Of a stretch of DNA of 51,775 nt, positions 1 through 9,600 are shown piece by piece (within the stretch, counting starts at the first letter, position 1; each line of letters begins with the position of its first letter). Source of the DNA: JBAZAX01 sp964568625 (lineage in GTDB: Bacteria > Babelota > Babeliae > Babelales > RVW-14); the NCBI GenBank assembly GCA_964568625.1, contig CAZMQG010000012.1, positions 1 through 51,775 of the forward strand, in the 5' to 3' direction. The notes beneath the pieces were generated by a model that saw nothing but the letters and a program-made list of their open reading frames with translations, was not told the DNA's origin and searched no databases. The translations under genes and the position numbers were made by a program.

Positions 1-1001
1 GAACCGTTAGAACTAACAGTAATGCTTTCGCTTATGGAATCAAAAATAACAGTAACTCTATTATTAAAAATGTTCGCGATATCAGAAATAATAGCAATGC
101 AATTAAATTCGAAACGGATCACTTTATTTCTGTTAATAACGGTAAAGTTACTGCTCTTGGCGCAATTAACGGTTCAACAAATGTAGACGGTATGGGCCTG
201 TTATCAAGTCCAATTGATCTGCAAGACGGGACACTTACTTTGGGCAGTGACATGATTCTTTCAAATCAAACAACAATAGAATCATCTGGAAATTTTGATT
301 TACAAGGCAACGCAATGATATTTGGTGGAGATTTAACATTACCTGCAAATACTGTAATAAAAGTTGTTTCAAGTGGTGTGCTTGACGGACAAGGTCATGC
401 TTTAGACCTTTCATCAGGAGCAAAATTGATTGTTGACAACAACGTAACCCTAACACTGAGAAATATGACATGGATGAGTCATGAATCAACTTGGCCAATT
501 CAAATGCAAACCGCAACATCAAAACTTACTCTGCAAAACAGTGCTCTATGTTTTGACAGAGACTTAACATTCACCCAAGGGCAAATGTTTATCCATGGGG
601 ATGTCTTTGTTACAGGAACAAATAAATTCAGTTATGCTTCAACCGGAACATCTTATGTAGCTCCACATTCAACACTTTATTTTGACACCAATTCAACATT
701 CAGTTATAGCCCACGCTTAACAAACAGGCATACACACTCTGAACGAAACTTAATTAAATTGATTGATAAAACAAGTTCAATATTTTTCGACGAATGCTCG
801 CTCAACCTACCAGACAGCGGATGGCAATTAACAAACGGAACAATTTACTTTAATAACAAAGTTGCTGTTTACGGACAATCAACACAAGAAAATTCACTCG
901 AATTGGGTGACGGAACAATAGCCAATGACTCTGATATTCAGTTACTTTCAGGCGCAAATATTGAAAACTATGGATATGTTTATGTCAACCCGGGTAATTA
1001 A
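1..1001 (+). CDS. C-terminal part of a giant secreted beta-helix/SNA-repeat protein (5' end outside window)
   Basis: The frame is open from base 3, so the first Met inside it (base 192) is not the real start. It encodes 332 residues of a longer protein. It opens inside the SNA repeat (TVRTNSNAFAYGIKNNSN) and continues into a domain of about 290 residues rich in Asn, Thr, Ser and Gly with short alternating beta strands, the pattern of a right-handed parallel beta-helix. This domain is nearly identical to the C-terminus of the next gene, so the two are recent duplicates or are kept alike by gene conversion. There is no autotransporter barrel or membrane anchor at the end, so the export and attachment route is unknown. 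A role at the cell surface is inferred from the signal peptides of its two neighbours. Confidence 0.8.
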   Translation, partial: TVRTNSNAFAYGIKNNSNSIIKNVRDIRNNSNAIKFETDHFISVNNGKVTALGAINGSTNVDGMGLLSSPIDLQDGTLTLGSDMILSNQTTIESSGNFDLQGNAMIFGGDLTLPANTVIKVVSSGVLDGQGHALDLSSGAKLIVDNNVTLTLRNMTWMSHESTWPIQMQTATSKLTLQNSALCFDRDLTFTQGQMFIHGDVFVTGTNKFSYASTGTSYVAPHSTLYFDTNSTFSYSPRLTNRHTHSERNLIKLIDKTSSIFFDECSLNLPDSGWQLTNGTIYFNNKVAVYGQSTQENSLELGDGTIANDSDIQLLSGANIENYGYVYVNPGN

Positions 1002-1068
1002 ACATTCGTATATAACATAGACATATAATTTGATAAAAAATTAATAAAAGAAGATAAGGGAAAATAGA

Positions 1069-4000
1069 ATGATAATCGAAATAAAAAAAATCAAAATCAT
1101 CCTATGCATTTATTTTTTTATTACTTTAATTTATCAAATTCAAATTTCAGCCGCCACTTATGGGTCCGATTCTACAGTTTCAATCGTAAACCCAATGAAC
1201 ATTCCCGCAAGCACTGATAATATCATAAAAACATTTGCCTCTGCAAAAAACGGGTTCGCATTCACTAATCTTTCCACAACATGTTCATGGCAATCAATCT
1301 TCCCGGTCTCCGGACCAATTTCACTCAAAGGCGGAACGCTTTATCTTATGAGCGACCTGACACTGAATAACACCGGATCATTTGTTGACCTGGGAACCAT
1401 TGTTGGAGCAAACCATGTTATAGATTTATCACAGTACAACAGGACGTTTGCCTCAGGCACAAATCCAAATGGAAAGCTAGTTTTGAATAATGCAGCACAA
1501 GTAACATTAACCAGAGCTGCCAGATCTTTTGATTGGTCATATGATGGCAAATATCTTGCAGTTGGCATAACTTCCGGCACAGGATCCGATTTATATATTT
1601 ACGAATTTACAGGAACATCACTTGTTTTACGTACTAGTTTAAATATAAGTGCAAGCCCATATTCAATACGCTGGCATCCAAGTTCATATTTTCTCGCAAT
1701 TACGGCAAGCGCATCGCCATATTTTAGATCATATCAATTCACACCTCCGTCAACACTTACATCCAGAGGAACTGTAACAGGATCATCAACAACTTACGCC
1801 GTCGCATGGCAAGCAAGAGGAACTCACGTCGCATTTGGAGGGACAACTTCAACAGGCATAAGAGTTTATTCTTACAATACGGGAACTGGAGCATTTTCAC
1901 TCGTTGCAACATCAACAAACAGCGCTGCACTTGGCGGAACAATTCAGTATAATGCTATCAAATGGGCTCCTGCAGGAAATAAAGATGATTTAATAGCAGG
2001 AACCTACAGCTCCTCAACGGTGGGAACTCTGCATCTTTATAATTTTACCGGATCAGCTCTCAATCACTTAAAAGCCTATTCTCAAGGAAAAGGAATTTAT
2101 TCGCTAGACTGGTGCGCAACAAGCACGTACATTGCAGTTGGATGTTCGGACGGAACGCTACGAACATATCAACACACTGCTGCAACAGACACAATCACAC
2201 AAAAACAAAGTAACACAATTACAGGTGCCATCAACTCAGTAAATTGGAAATATGACGCATCTGAACTAGCTGTCGCAAGAGCTGTTGCTGCAACAAATGA
2301 ATTCCAAATTTATTCATTTGACACATCATCATATAATTTTTTAGAAAAATATCCGATTGCCTTGACGACAGACTCATACTGCGTCAGGTATTATTACAAC
2401 TCAACAACTCAAAGTTCATACATTGCCAGATCAGATAACGGAACAAGACTGTTAATAGTATACAAAGAAAATTATTCTCCGTTTATTTTCCGCGATGTAA
2501 ATCTTTTTTTAAATGGTGATTTGACCTTAAGCGCACCATTAACATTTACAGGCAACTGTAGCATAGATGCACAAAATCATAGAATCACATTTACATCAAA
2601 TGGTTCGCTAAATTTGTCACCACAAAGCAACCTTACAATCTCCTTGGCGAATTTAAAATTTACAACACCAAGCTCATTCGCTCTGCAAGGTGGATCATCA
2701 AATCTTACATTGCAAAATTCAACTATTGAAATGAACACTGACATGTATTTGGCAACAGGTTCTTTTAATATTTACAATGACGTAACAATAACGGGACCTC
2801 ACCAATTTTTTTATAATTCAAACTTTACAAGCACTATCAACTCAAACTCCAGTCTTAATTTTACAAACGGCGCAATTCTTTCGATCGGCAAAAGTGACCG
2901 CAGCGATATTGAACAACTTGCATTTGCAGAAAATTCTTCTTCTCTAAATTTAAACAATGCAACAATCGATCTTAATGGTTATGGCATGAACTTCAAACGT
3001 GGCACACTAAATATCGTTGGCAACACTGCAATAAATATTCATACTGACATTGACATAAAAAATACATTCTCAATGGGAGACGGAGTAAATTCAGGAAACG
3101 ATCCGTCAATAATAATTCAAGGAAACGGATCAGCTCTTGCATTGAACGACGGCTTATTTGTTTTGAATCCGACAATATCATCGACAATGATTCAGTTTTA
3201 TGGTCAATCGCAATTGTCTCTTGAAAGTACATGCTCCATAAATCTTAAAAAGCCACAGCAATGGTCCGACGGTTTAATTATTACAACAACAAATCTTACT
3301 TTTGATATTGATCCCACAGCGTATTTGATCACGTCGAACCTTCGTGTAGCCGAGTCAAACCATACGCAAGATTATTATTTCACCGGTACACTGAAAAAAA
3401 TGCCCAATCTAATTCTTGATAAAAACGATCAAATAATAATAAATCCGGGAGTATTAAATAGAAATTTAACAATAGTACAGGACAATAACTTAATCACAGG
3501 CCCAGGATCTTTCACAGGATTAATATCTTTTGAAAACTATAATTCGTCGTTAACTTGGGATTTAATTGGAAGCCTGGGATCGAATGAAATCGATTTAAAC
3601 GGCGGACATCTTCGAATAACACAAAATGCAAATCTTACGGCTAACTATACATTCATAAACACGGGAACTGTTGATTTAACAAACATAACACTCGATCTTT
3701 CCCCTCAAGATTCCGATTGGGCCGGAAATATTTATTGGGTTGGAGATGGGGGTACAATAAAATTAAACAACAATGTAACACTCGATGGAATATGGACTCT
3801 TAGCGGCAACATTATTGTCGACGGAAATAGCTTTGTTCTTGATTTTAACAATTCCGGTACATTAATTCTTGAACGTGGGGCACATGTAACATTCAAAAAT
3901 CTTTCTCTTTATAATTTAACCAGACAAAATAGAATTGTTTGCAAAGATAATGATTGTCAAATCACAATGAATTTTTCAGATTTTATGCTCGCCGGAGATT

Positions 4001-7000
4001 ATCTGTTTGAAACAGGCAGCCTTTTTATATACTACGACAGTACAATTGGCATAATTGACGGACTCGACGGCACATTCACATTCACTTACGCAAGTACACA
4101 AACCAGCACAATAGACTCTCAATGTATTTTTGAAATATTAGACGGCACAAGATTTTCAATTGGTCGACAAGATTCGGCAATAACGGATATCAACCAGCAA
4201 CCGCTAGTTTTTGCTGATGCCGCATCTTCCAAACTTATACTCAACGGTGGAACTCTTCATATCACATCATCCGGAATGATTTTAGGGGCCGGTATGCTTG
4301 AGGTGAACCATACATCAAATTTAGAAATTGAAAATACTGTTTATCCATATGGATTGATACTCGGCAATGGAGATCCAGCCTACGACTTTGAATTAGATAT
4401 TGATGCAGGAATTCTACTAACTCTTAAATACGGAAGACTGTTTTATAACAACTACTTTGATAATCGAATCGAATTTGATAGCCAAGAATCAACACTAGCA
4501 CTTGAACATGATAAGGGATTGTATGCCAAAAAAAATCTTACTCTATCTCGAGGATCAATTACCACACCATTATCATCTAATATCACCACAGACAAAGACC
4601 CAGACGTTTATGTTATTTACCAGTACATGCACAGATATGACTATGGACATCTGCAGGACTTCTTTTTAACAGGAACAATTGTTTCCGAGCCTACTCCGGT
4701 AAGCATTTTGGATTCCAACGATACCCTACTATTAAATCCGGGTACCTATAATAGATCAATACTCATAAACCAAGACGGAAATAAAATTTCAGGAGTTGGA
4801 AACATTTCCGGTGCCATAAACTTCACCGACTATAACTCAACCCTTTCTTGGGATTTAAATCAACCTTACACAGCCGGTGACATTGACCTAAATGGTGGAA
4901 GAATTATTTACACTCAAGATTCCGGAATTGGCCCTCAATATTCTTTCAAGGGAAGCGGAACAATTGACTTAACTACAAAAACCCTCGAACTGGGAACCGT
5001 ATCAACAACTTGGTCCGGCAATTTTCTTTGGATTGGTGATGGTGCAATCATTCGAATGAATAATGACATATTAGTTGATGGAACTTGGACGTTGAGCGGA
5101 AATATTACAATTGAAGGCAATGGCTATTCAATGGACTTGGGAACTACTGGAACAATAATTCTTGAACGTGGCGCACAGTTATCACTAAACAATTTTGCAC
5201 TTTATAATATGACTCAACAAAATGGAATTTTCTGTCGTGACAATAACTGCCAAATTGCTCTCAATTACACGGATCTTATATTAGCTGACAATTTCTTATT
5301 CGATAAAGGCAGCCTTTACATATATTACGACAGTATAATAATGCCAATTTCAGCTGATACTGATACCGTGTTTACACTCTCTTACGCAACAACACAACCT
5401 CTTTTAATTGATTCAGACGCATCCCTTGCAATTTGGCCGGGAATTAGATTTTCAACAGGTCGACAGGATTCCTCAATCACTGACCCTGAACTACAACCAA
5501 TCATTTTTGGCGATCCAAGAACCTCAAGATTCCTACTTGATGGCGGCTCTTTACATATCACATCTTCAGGTATGATCTTAACAAAAGGAACATTACTGGC
5601 ACGTGAATCTTCTAATTTGGAAATAGAAAATTCCTCATATCCTTATGGCTTAATTTTTGGTGACACAACTCCGGAAAATGATTTTAATCTTGGCTTGGAT
5701 GCAGGAACACAACTTACTCTCAAAACCGGAAGATTATTTTATAATAACTATGCTGACGACAAGATTAACTTTGCAAGCGCCGAATCAACGTTTGCCATAG
5801 AAATAAGCAATGGTTTGTTTGCGAAAAGAAATTTAACTATTAATCAAGGCACGATTGCAACTCCTTTAATACCGAACGTTCCTGTAGGCCGCGATCCAAA
5901 TATTAATATTATTTACAAAAACATGCATCGATATGACTATTCTCACATTTTGGATTTTTACATCACAGGGTCTGCAAGGGTTATCCCAACTCCGGCAACC
6001 ATTCTTGATACCAATGACAAATTATTAATCAATCCAGGAAGCTTTGACAGACCTATCGTAATAAATAAATATGGAAATTCCATATCCGGAATGGGAAATG
6101 TTTCCGGACAAATAATCTTCACAGACGCCAGCTCAACACTTACTTGGGATATAAATCAAACCTACGCCGGACCTAGTATTGACTTAAAAGGTGGTCGTAT
6201 AGTTTTCACACAAGACTCTGGTTTAGAAAACGGTAACTCATTTGTAGGAACCGGAACCGTAGAGTTAACAAATAAAATATTCCAACTTGGAACAGATATA
6301 AAAACTTGGTCTGGAGATCTATATTGGATTGGAGATGGAGCCTCAATAGTATTAAATAACAACATAACCATCGATGGAACGTGGACCCTTAGCGGAAATA
6401 TCACAATAGAAGGGAATAATTATCTAATAGATCTTGCTCCAACCGGATCAATAATTCTAGAACGCGGCGCAAACGTAACATTCAAAGACTTCTCTGTTTT
6501 CAACATGTCCAGACAAAACAGAATCACATGTAATGATAATTCATGCCAACTCACTCTGAATATAGCCGATCTCTTAATGTCCGGCGACTACCTCTGGGAC
6601 AAAGGCAGCATATATACTTACTACAACAGCCGAATTGGTGTAATCGACGGATTAGATAAAGTTTGCACATTTTCTTATGAAAGCACACGAACAAGCACAA
6701 TCGATTCTTTTGCATTTCTGAAAATCTTACCTAACACTCGTTTCTCAATTGGCAGACAGAATTCAATCATCTCAAATCCGGAACAACAACCGCTAATATT
6801 CATTGACCCTGCTACCTCCAAATTAATTCTTGACGGCGGAACGCTACACGTCACATCATCAGGCATGATAATGACGGCAGGCAAAATAGAAACATTAAAC
6901 TATTCCAGTATCGAAGTTGAAAATACAAAATATCCATATGGACTGATTTTGGGCAATGGAGTTGCTGAAAAAGATTTTGAATTAAACATTGGCGGCGGAT

Positions 7001-9528
7001 ATCAATTAGAATTAACTTCAGGTTCAGTTTTTTATAACAACTATTCACCGGATAGAGTTATATTTGGCAGCCCGGCCTCCTCTCTTTATGTCGTACCAAC
7101 CAATGGATTAAAAACCAAAACTAATTTAACATTACAAAATGGAACACTGGAATCAACCGGAATGGCCATTGATAAAGATGCAAACGTAGAAATTTATTTA
7201 AATAATATTATCAGAATTTTTCATACTCCATATTATTCTGTGATGAAAATGACAGCTTATGATAATTGTCCTACATATAAATTATCAAACGGTGACTCTC
7301 TTCATTTAGTCGAAGGTTATACAACGAAAGACGTTGTGGCTGACTCAGGATTCTCAATATTTGGTGGCATTTCCGGATTTGCCGGAACTTTAACCTTAAA
7401 AAATAATTCCGTAACCCTACAATCAGATTTGCAAACCCCATGTTTTAGCAACATAACTTTGAATGGCGGAACATTTATTGTTTCTTCAGATGGCTCATTT
7501 GCTGCCGACAAAACATTCACCGGATCAGGCAAAGTTCAACTCCTTGGTACAAAAATGGCATTCGGTCCAACAACAGATATGAACATGACAAACACAATTT
7601 ACTGGCAAGGCATAACCAAAGGCAGCATTGAATTAAATGCTCAAAAAACAAGTCTGTCCAGCACTTGGACAATCGGTGGAAACGTTGTCTTGAATGGTAA
7701 AGGAAATATTCTTGATCTTTCAAACAAAGGCAAATTAACCATCAGGCCAAATTCTACACTATCACTTGAAAATATTTCGCTAAAAGGTCTTGGGCAAAAT
7801 CTTGGCAACATCAACTTCATGGATGACACCGCAACATTAAGGCTTGCAAATGCTTATCTTGAACTTGATAATGATCTTTCGACAACTATCGGCAAAATTT
7901 ATGTCAACGGACCAACCATTGTCGGATTAAAAAATCACAACTGGACACTCGATCAAAATGCATCCATGACGGTTGACGGAGTAACATTGTGGCAAGATCC
8001 ACTTGACCAAGAAACCGGTGGCAAAATCAAATTTGGAACAGGATCAATTGATAATTACCTCACACTTATTTCGAGCGGAACAATCAAAACTGCAACAAGT
8101 CTTGATATATTAACCACCGAAACTACAGATTTGCAACAACAAATTACAAATAACAGTAATGCTATTATTAAACTTGATGGCACAGTCAGAACAGATAGCA
8201 ATGCTTTTGCTTATGGTATCAAGAACAACTCCAATACTCTCTTGGCTTTAAACAGAACTACTTCTAATGCACTTCTCTTTGGCGATCGCAATAACTCCAA
8301 CTCCATTGTTTTACTTGATCGCAAAGTTCGCGTTAACAGTAATGCCATGCTCTACTTAAACAGAACCACTTCCAACGCACTTCTCTTCGGCGATCGCAAT
8401 AACTCTAATGCCATTATCACTCTCAATCGTACTGTCAGAACTAACAGCAATGCTTTTGCGTATGGCATCAAGAACAACTCCAATACTCTCTTGGCTTTAA
8501 ACAGAACTACTTCTAATGCACTTCTCTTTGGCGATCGTAATAATTCAAACGCCATTATCACTCTCAATCGTACTGTCAGAACTAACAGCAATGCCTTTGC
8601 TTATGGCATTAAGAACAACTCTAATGCCATTAAATTTGAAACTGACCACTTTATATCTATCAATGACGGCAAAGTTACTGCACTTGGTGCTATTAATGAT
8701 TCAACAAATATAGATGGGCTAGGCTTATTATCAAGTCCAATTGACCTACAAAATGGGACACTAACCTTAAACAGTGATCTGATTCTTTCAAATCAATCAA
8801 CAATAGAATCATCCGGTAATTTTGATTTACAAGGTAATGCAATAATTCTTGGCGGCAATTTAATAGTCCCTGCAAATACATCAATTAAAATCATTTCAAG
8901 TGGCGTACTTGATGGCCAAGGTCATGCTTTAGAGCTTCTAACCAACGCAAAATTAATCGTTGATAACAATGCAACATTAACCTTGAGAAATATGACATGG
9001 ATGAGCCATGAATCAAATTGGCCAATCGAAATGCAAACCGCAACATCAAAACTTACCCTGCAAAACAGTGCTTTATGTTTTGACAGAGACTTAACATTCA
9101 CACAAGGACAATTATTTATCCATGGTGATGTTTTTGTTACAGGAACAAATAAATTCAGCTACGCCTCAACCGAAACATCTTATGTCGCACCACACTCGAC
9201 ACTTTATTTTGACACCAATTCAACATTCAGTTACAGCCCACGCTTAACAAACAGACATACACGCTCTGAACGAAACTTAATTAAGTTAATTGATAAAACA
9301 AGTTCAATATTTTTTGACGAATGTTCGTTACAACTTCCGGATAGCGGCTGGAGACTCACTAACGGAACCATTTATTTTAACAACAAAGTAAAAATTTATG
9401 GACAACCAACTCAAGACAATTCATTCGAATTTGGTAATGCAATAAGCAGTGATGATCTCGATATTAATATACTTTCCGGCGCAAATATTGAAAATTATGG
9501 ATACGTAAATTACAACAATGTAGGCTAG
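1069..9528 (+). CDS. giant secreted beta-helix protein with inserted seven-bladed propeller and SNA repeats (2819 aa)
   Basis: The start is supported by AAGGGA about 9 bases upstream. Residues 1-28 form a signal peptide (charged IEIKKIK, hydrophobic core, ends QISAA). Residues 30-150 look beta-helical. Residues about 150-465 carry seven WD40-like units, each with an aromatic-centred motif (FDWSYDGKYLAVG, IRWHPSSYF, VAWQARGTHVAFGG, IKWAPAG, LDWCATSTYIAVG, VNWKYDASELAVA, VRYYYN), which suggests one beta-propeller. Beta-helix resumes at about 470. Three tandem blocks of about 432 residues follow, then a fourth partial one. Residues about 2360-2525 are SNA repeats, and the last 290 residues match the C-terminus of the upstream gene. 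No known catalytic motif was seen. It is probably an adhesin or surface-layer-like protein; that role is inference from architecture only. Confidence 0.85.
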   Translation: MIIEIKKIKIILCIYFFITLIYQIQISAATYGSDSTVSIVNPMNIPASTDNIIKTFASAKNGFAFTNLSTTCSWQSIFPVSGPISLKGGTLYLMSDLTLNNTGSFVDLGTIVGANHVIDLSQYNRTFASGTNPNGKLVLNNAAQVTLTRAARSFDWSYDGKYLAVGITSGTGSDLYIYEFTGTSLVLRTSLNISASPYSIRWHPSSYFLAITASASPYFRSYQFTPPSTLTSRGTVTGSSTTYAVAWQARGTHVAFGGTTSTGIRVYSYNTGTGAFSLVATSTNSAALGGTIQYNAIKWAPAGNKDDLIAGTYSSSTVGTLHLYNFTGSALNHLKAYSQGKGIYSLDWCATSTYIAVGCSDGTLRTYQHTAATDTITQKQSNTITGAINSVNWKYDASELAVARAVAATNEFQIYSFDTSSYNFLEKYPIALTTDSYCVRYYYNSTTQSSYIARSDNGTRLLIVYKENYSPFIFRDVNLFLNGDLTLSAPLTFTGNCSIDAQNHRITFTSNGSLNLSPQSNLTISLANLKFTTPSSFALQGGSSNLTLQNSTIEMNTDMYLATGSFNIYNDVTITGPHQFFYNSNFTSTINSNSSLNFTNGAILSIGKSDRSDIEQLAFAENSSSLNLNNATIDLNGYGMNFKRGTLNIVGNTAINIHTDIDIKNTFSMGDGVNSGNDPSIIIQGNGSALALNDGLFVLNPTISSTMIQFYGQSQLSLESTCSINLKKPQQWSDGLIITTTNLTFDIDPTAYLITSNLRVAESNHTQDYYFTGTLKKMPNLILDKNDQIIINPGVLNRNLTIVQDNNLITGPGSFTGLISFENYNSSLTWDLIGSLGSNEIDLNGGHLRITQNANLTANYTFINTGTVDLTNITLDLSPQDSDWAGNIYWVGDGGTIKLNNNVTLDGIWTLSGNIIVDGNSFVLDFNNSGTLILERGAHVTFKNLSLYNLTRQNRIVCKDNDCQITMNFSDFMLAGDYLFETGSLFIYYDSTIGIIDGLDGTFTFTYASTQTSTIDSQCIFEILDGTRFSIGRQDSAITDINQQPLVFADAASSKLILNGGTLHITSSGMILGAGMLEVNHTSNLEIENTVYPYGLILGNGDPAYDFELDIDAGILLTLKYGRLFYNNYFDNRIEFDSQESTLALEHDKGLYAKKNLTLSRGSITTPLSSNITTDKDPDVYVIYQYMHRYDYGHLQDFFLTGTIVSEPTPVSILDSNDTLLLNPGTYNRSILINQDGNKISGVGNISGAINFTDYNSTLSWDLNQPYTAGDIDLNGGRIIYTQDSGIGPQYSFKGSGTIDLTTKTLELGTVSTTWSGNFLWIGDGAIIRMNNDILVDGTWTLSGNITIEGNGYSMDLGTTGTIILERGAQLSLNNFALYNMTQQNGIFCRDNNCQIALNYTDLILADNFLFDKGSLYIYYDSIIMPISADTDTVFTLSYATTQPLLIDSDASLAIWPGIRFSTGRQDSSITDPELQPIIFGDPRTSRFLLDGGSLHITSSGMILTKGTLLARESSNLEIENSSYPYGLIFGDTTPENDFNLGLDAGTQLTLKTGRLFYNNYADDKINFASAESTFAIEISNGLFAKRNLTINQGTIATPLIPNVPVGRDPNINIIYKNMHRYDYSHILDFYITGSARVIPTPATILDTNDKLLINPGSFDRPIVINKYGNSISGMGNVSGQIIFTDASSTLTWDINQTYAGPSIDLKGGRIVFTQDSGLENGNSFVGTGTVELTNKIFQLGTDIKTWSGDLYWIGDGASIVLNNNITIDGTWTLSGNITIEGNNYLIDLAPTGSIILERGANVTFKDFSVFNMSRQNRITCNDNSCQLTLNIADLLMSGDYLWDKGSIYTYYNSRIGVIDGLDKVCTFSYESTRTSTIDSFAFLKILPNTRFSIGRQNSIISNPEQQPLIFIDPATSKLILDGGTLHVTSSGMIMTAGKIETLNYSSIEVENTKYPYGLILGNGVAEKDFELNIGGGYQLELTSGSVFYNNYSPDRVIFGSPASSLYVVPTNGLKTKTNLTLQNGTLESTGMAIDKDANVEIYLNNIIRIFHTPYYSVMKMTAYDNCPTYKLSNGDSLHLVEGYTTKDVVADSGFSIFGGISGFAGTLTLKNNSVTLQSDLQTPCFSNITLNGGTFIVSSDGSFAADKTFTGSGKVQLLGTKMAFGPTTDMNMTNTIYWQGITKGSIELNAQKTSLSSTWTIGGNVVLNGKGNILDLSNKGKLTIRPNSTLSLENISLKGLGQNLGNINFMDDTATLRLANAYLELDNDLSTTIGKIYVNGPTIVGLKNHNWTLDQNASMTVDGVTLWQDPLDQETGGKIKFGTGSIDNYLTLISSGTIKTATSLDILTTETTDLQQQITNNSNAIIKLDGTVRTDSNAFAYGIKNNSNTLLALNRTTSNALLFGDRNNSNSIVLLDRKVRVNSNAMLYLNRTTSNALLFGDRNNSNAIITLNRTVRTNSNAFAYGIKNNSNTLLALNRTTSNALLFGDRNNSNAIITLNRTVRTNSNAFAYGIKNNSNAIKFETDHFISINDGKVTALGAINDSTNIDGLGLLSSPIDLQNGTLTLNSDLILSNQSTIESSGNFDLQGNAIILGGNLIVPANTSIKIISSGVLDGQGHALELLTNAKLIVDNNATLTLRNMTWMSHESNWPIEMQTATSKLTLQNSALCFDRDLTFTQGQLFIHGDVFVTGTNKFSYASTETSYVAPHSTLYFDTNSTFSYSPRLTNRHTRSERNLIKLIDKTSSIFFDECSLQLPDSGWRLTNGTIYFNNKVKIYGQPTQDNSFEFGNAISSDDLDINILSGANIENYGYVNYNNVG
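3412..7270 (+). repeat. three tandem coding blocks of 1293-1296 bp (431-432 aa)
   Basis: Equivalent positions recur at bases 3412, 4705 and 6001. Each block opens with ILD-x-ND, then a LLNPG-like turn, ISG-x-GN and STL-x-WD, and later repeats the WTLSGNI and HITSSGMI motifs. A truncated fourth copy (LSNGDSLHLVEGYT) starts near 7280. Divergence between blocks is moderate at the protein level, so the duplications are old compared with the nearly exact SNA repeats downstream. Confidence 0.85.
8143..8640 (+). repeat. SNA coding repeat, 11- and 14-residue units
   Basis: SNA/SNT/SNS motifs recur every 11 or 14 residues, for example SNAFAYGIKNN and SNALLFGDRNN (11) and SNAIITLNRTVRTN (14). Hydrophobic residues follow each motif at helix-like spacing. 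The pattern fits a polar-core coiled-coil stalk. The same units fill the next gene and the start of the window. Confidence 0.85.
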
Positions 9529-9600
9529 AGTAATGATTTTAGGTGGTAATAAAATCAGTTAATGGCAATTTTAACCCAAAAGAGAAGGGATTAACATAGA

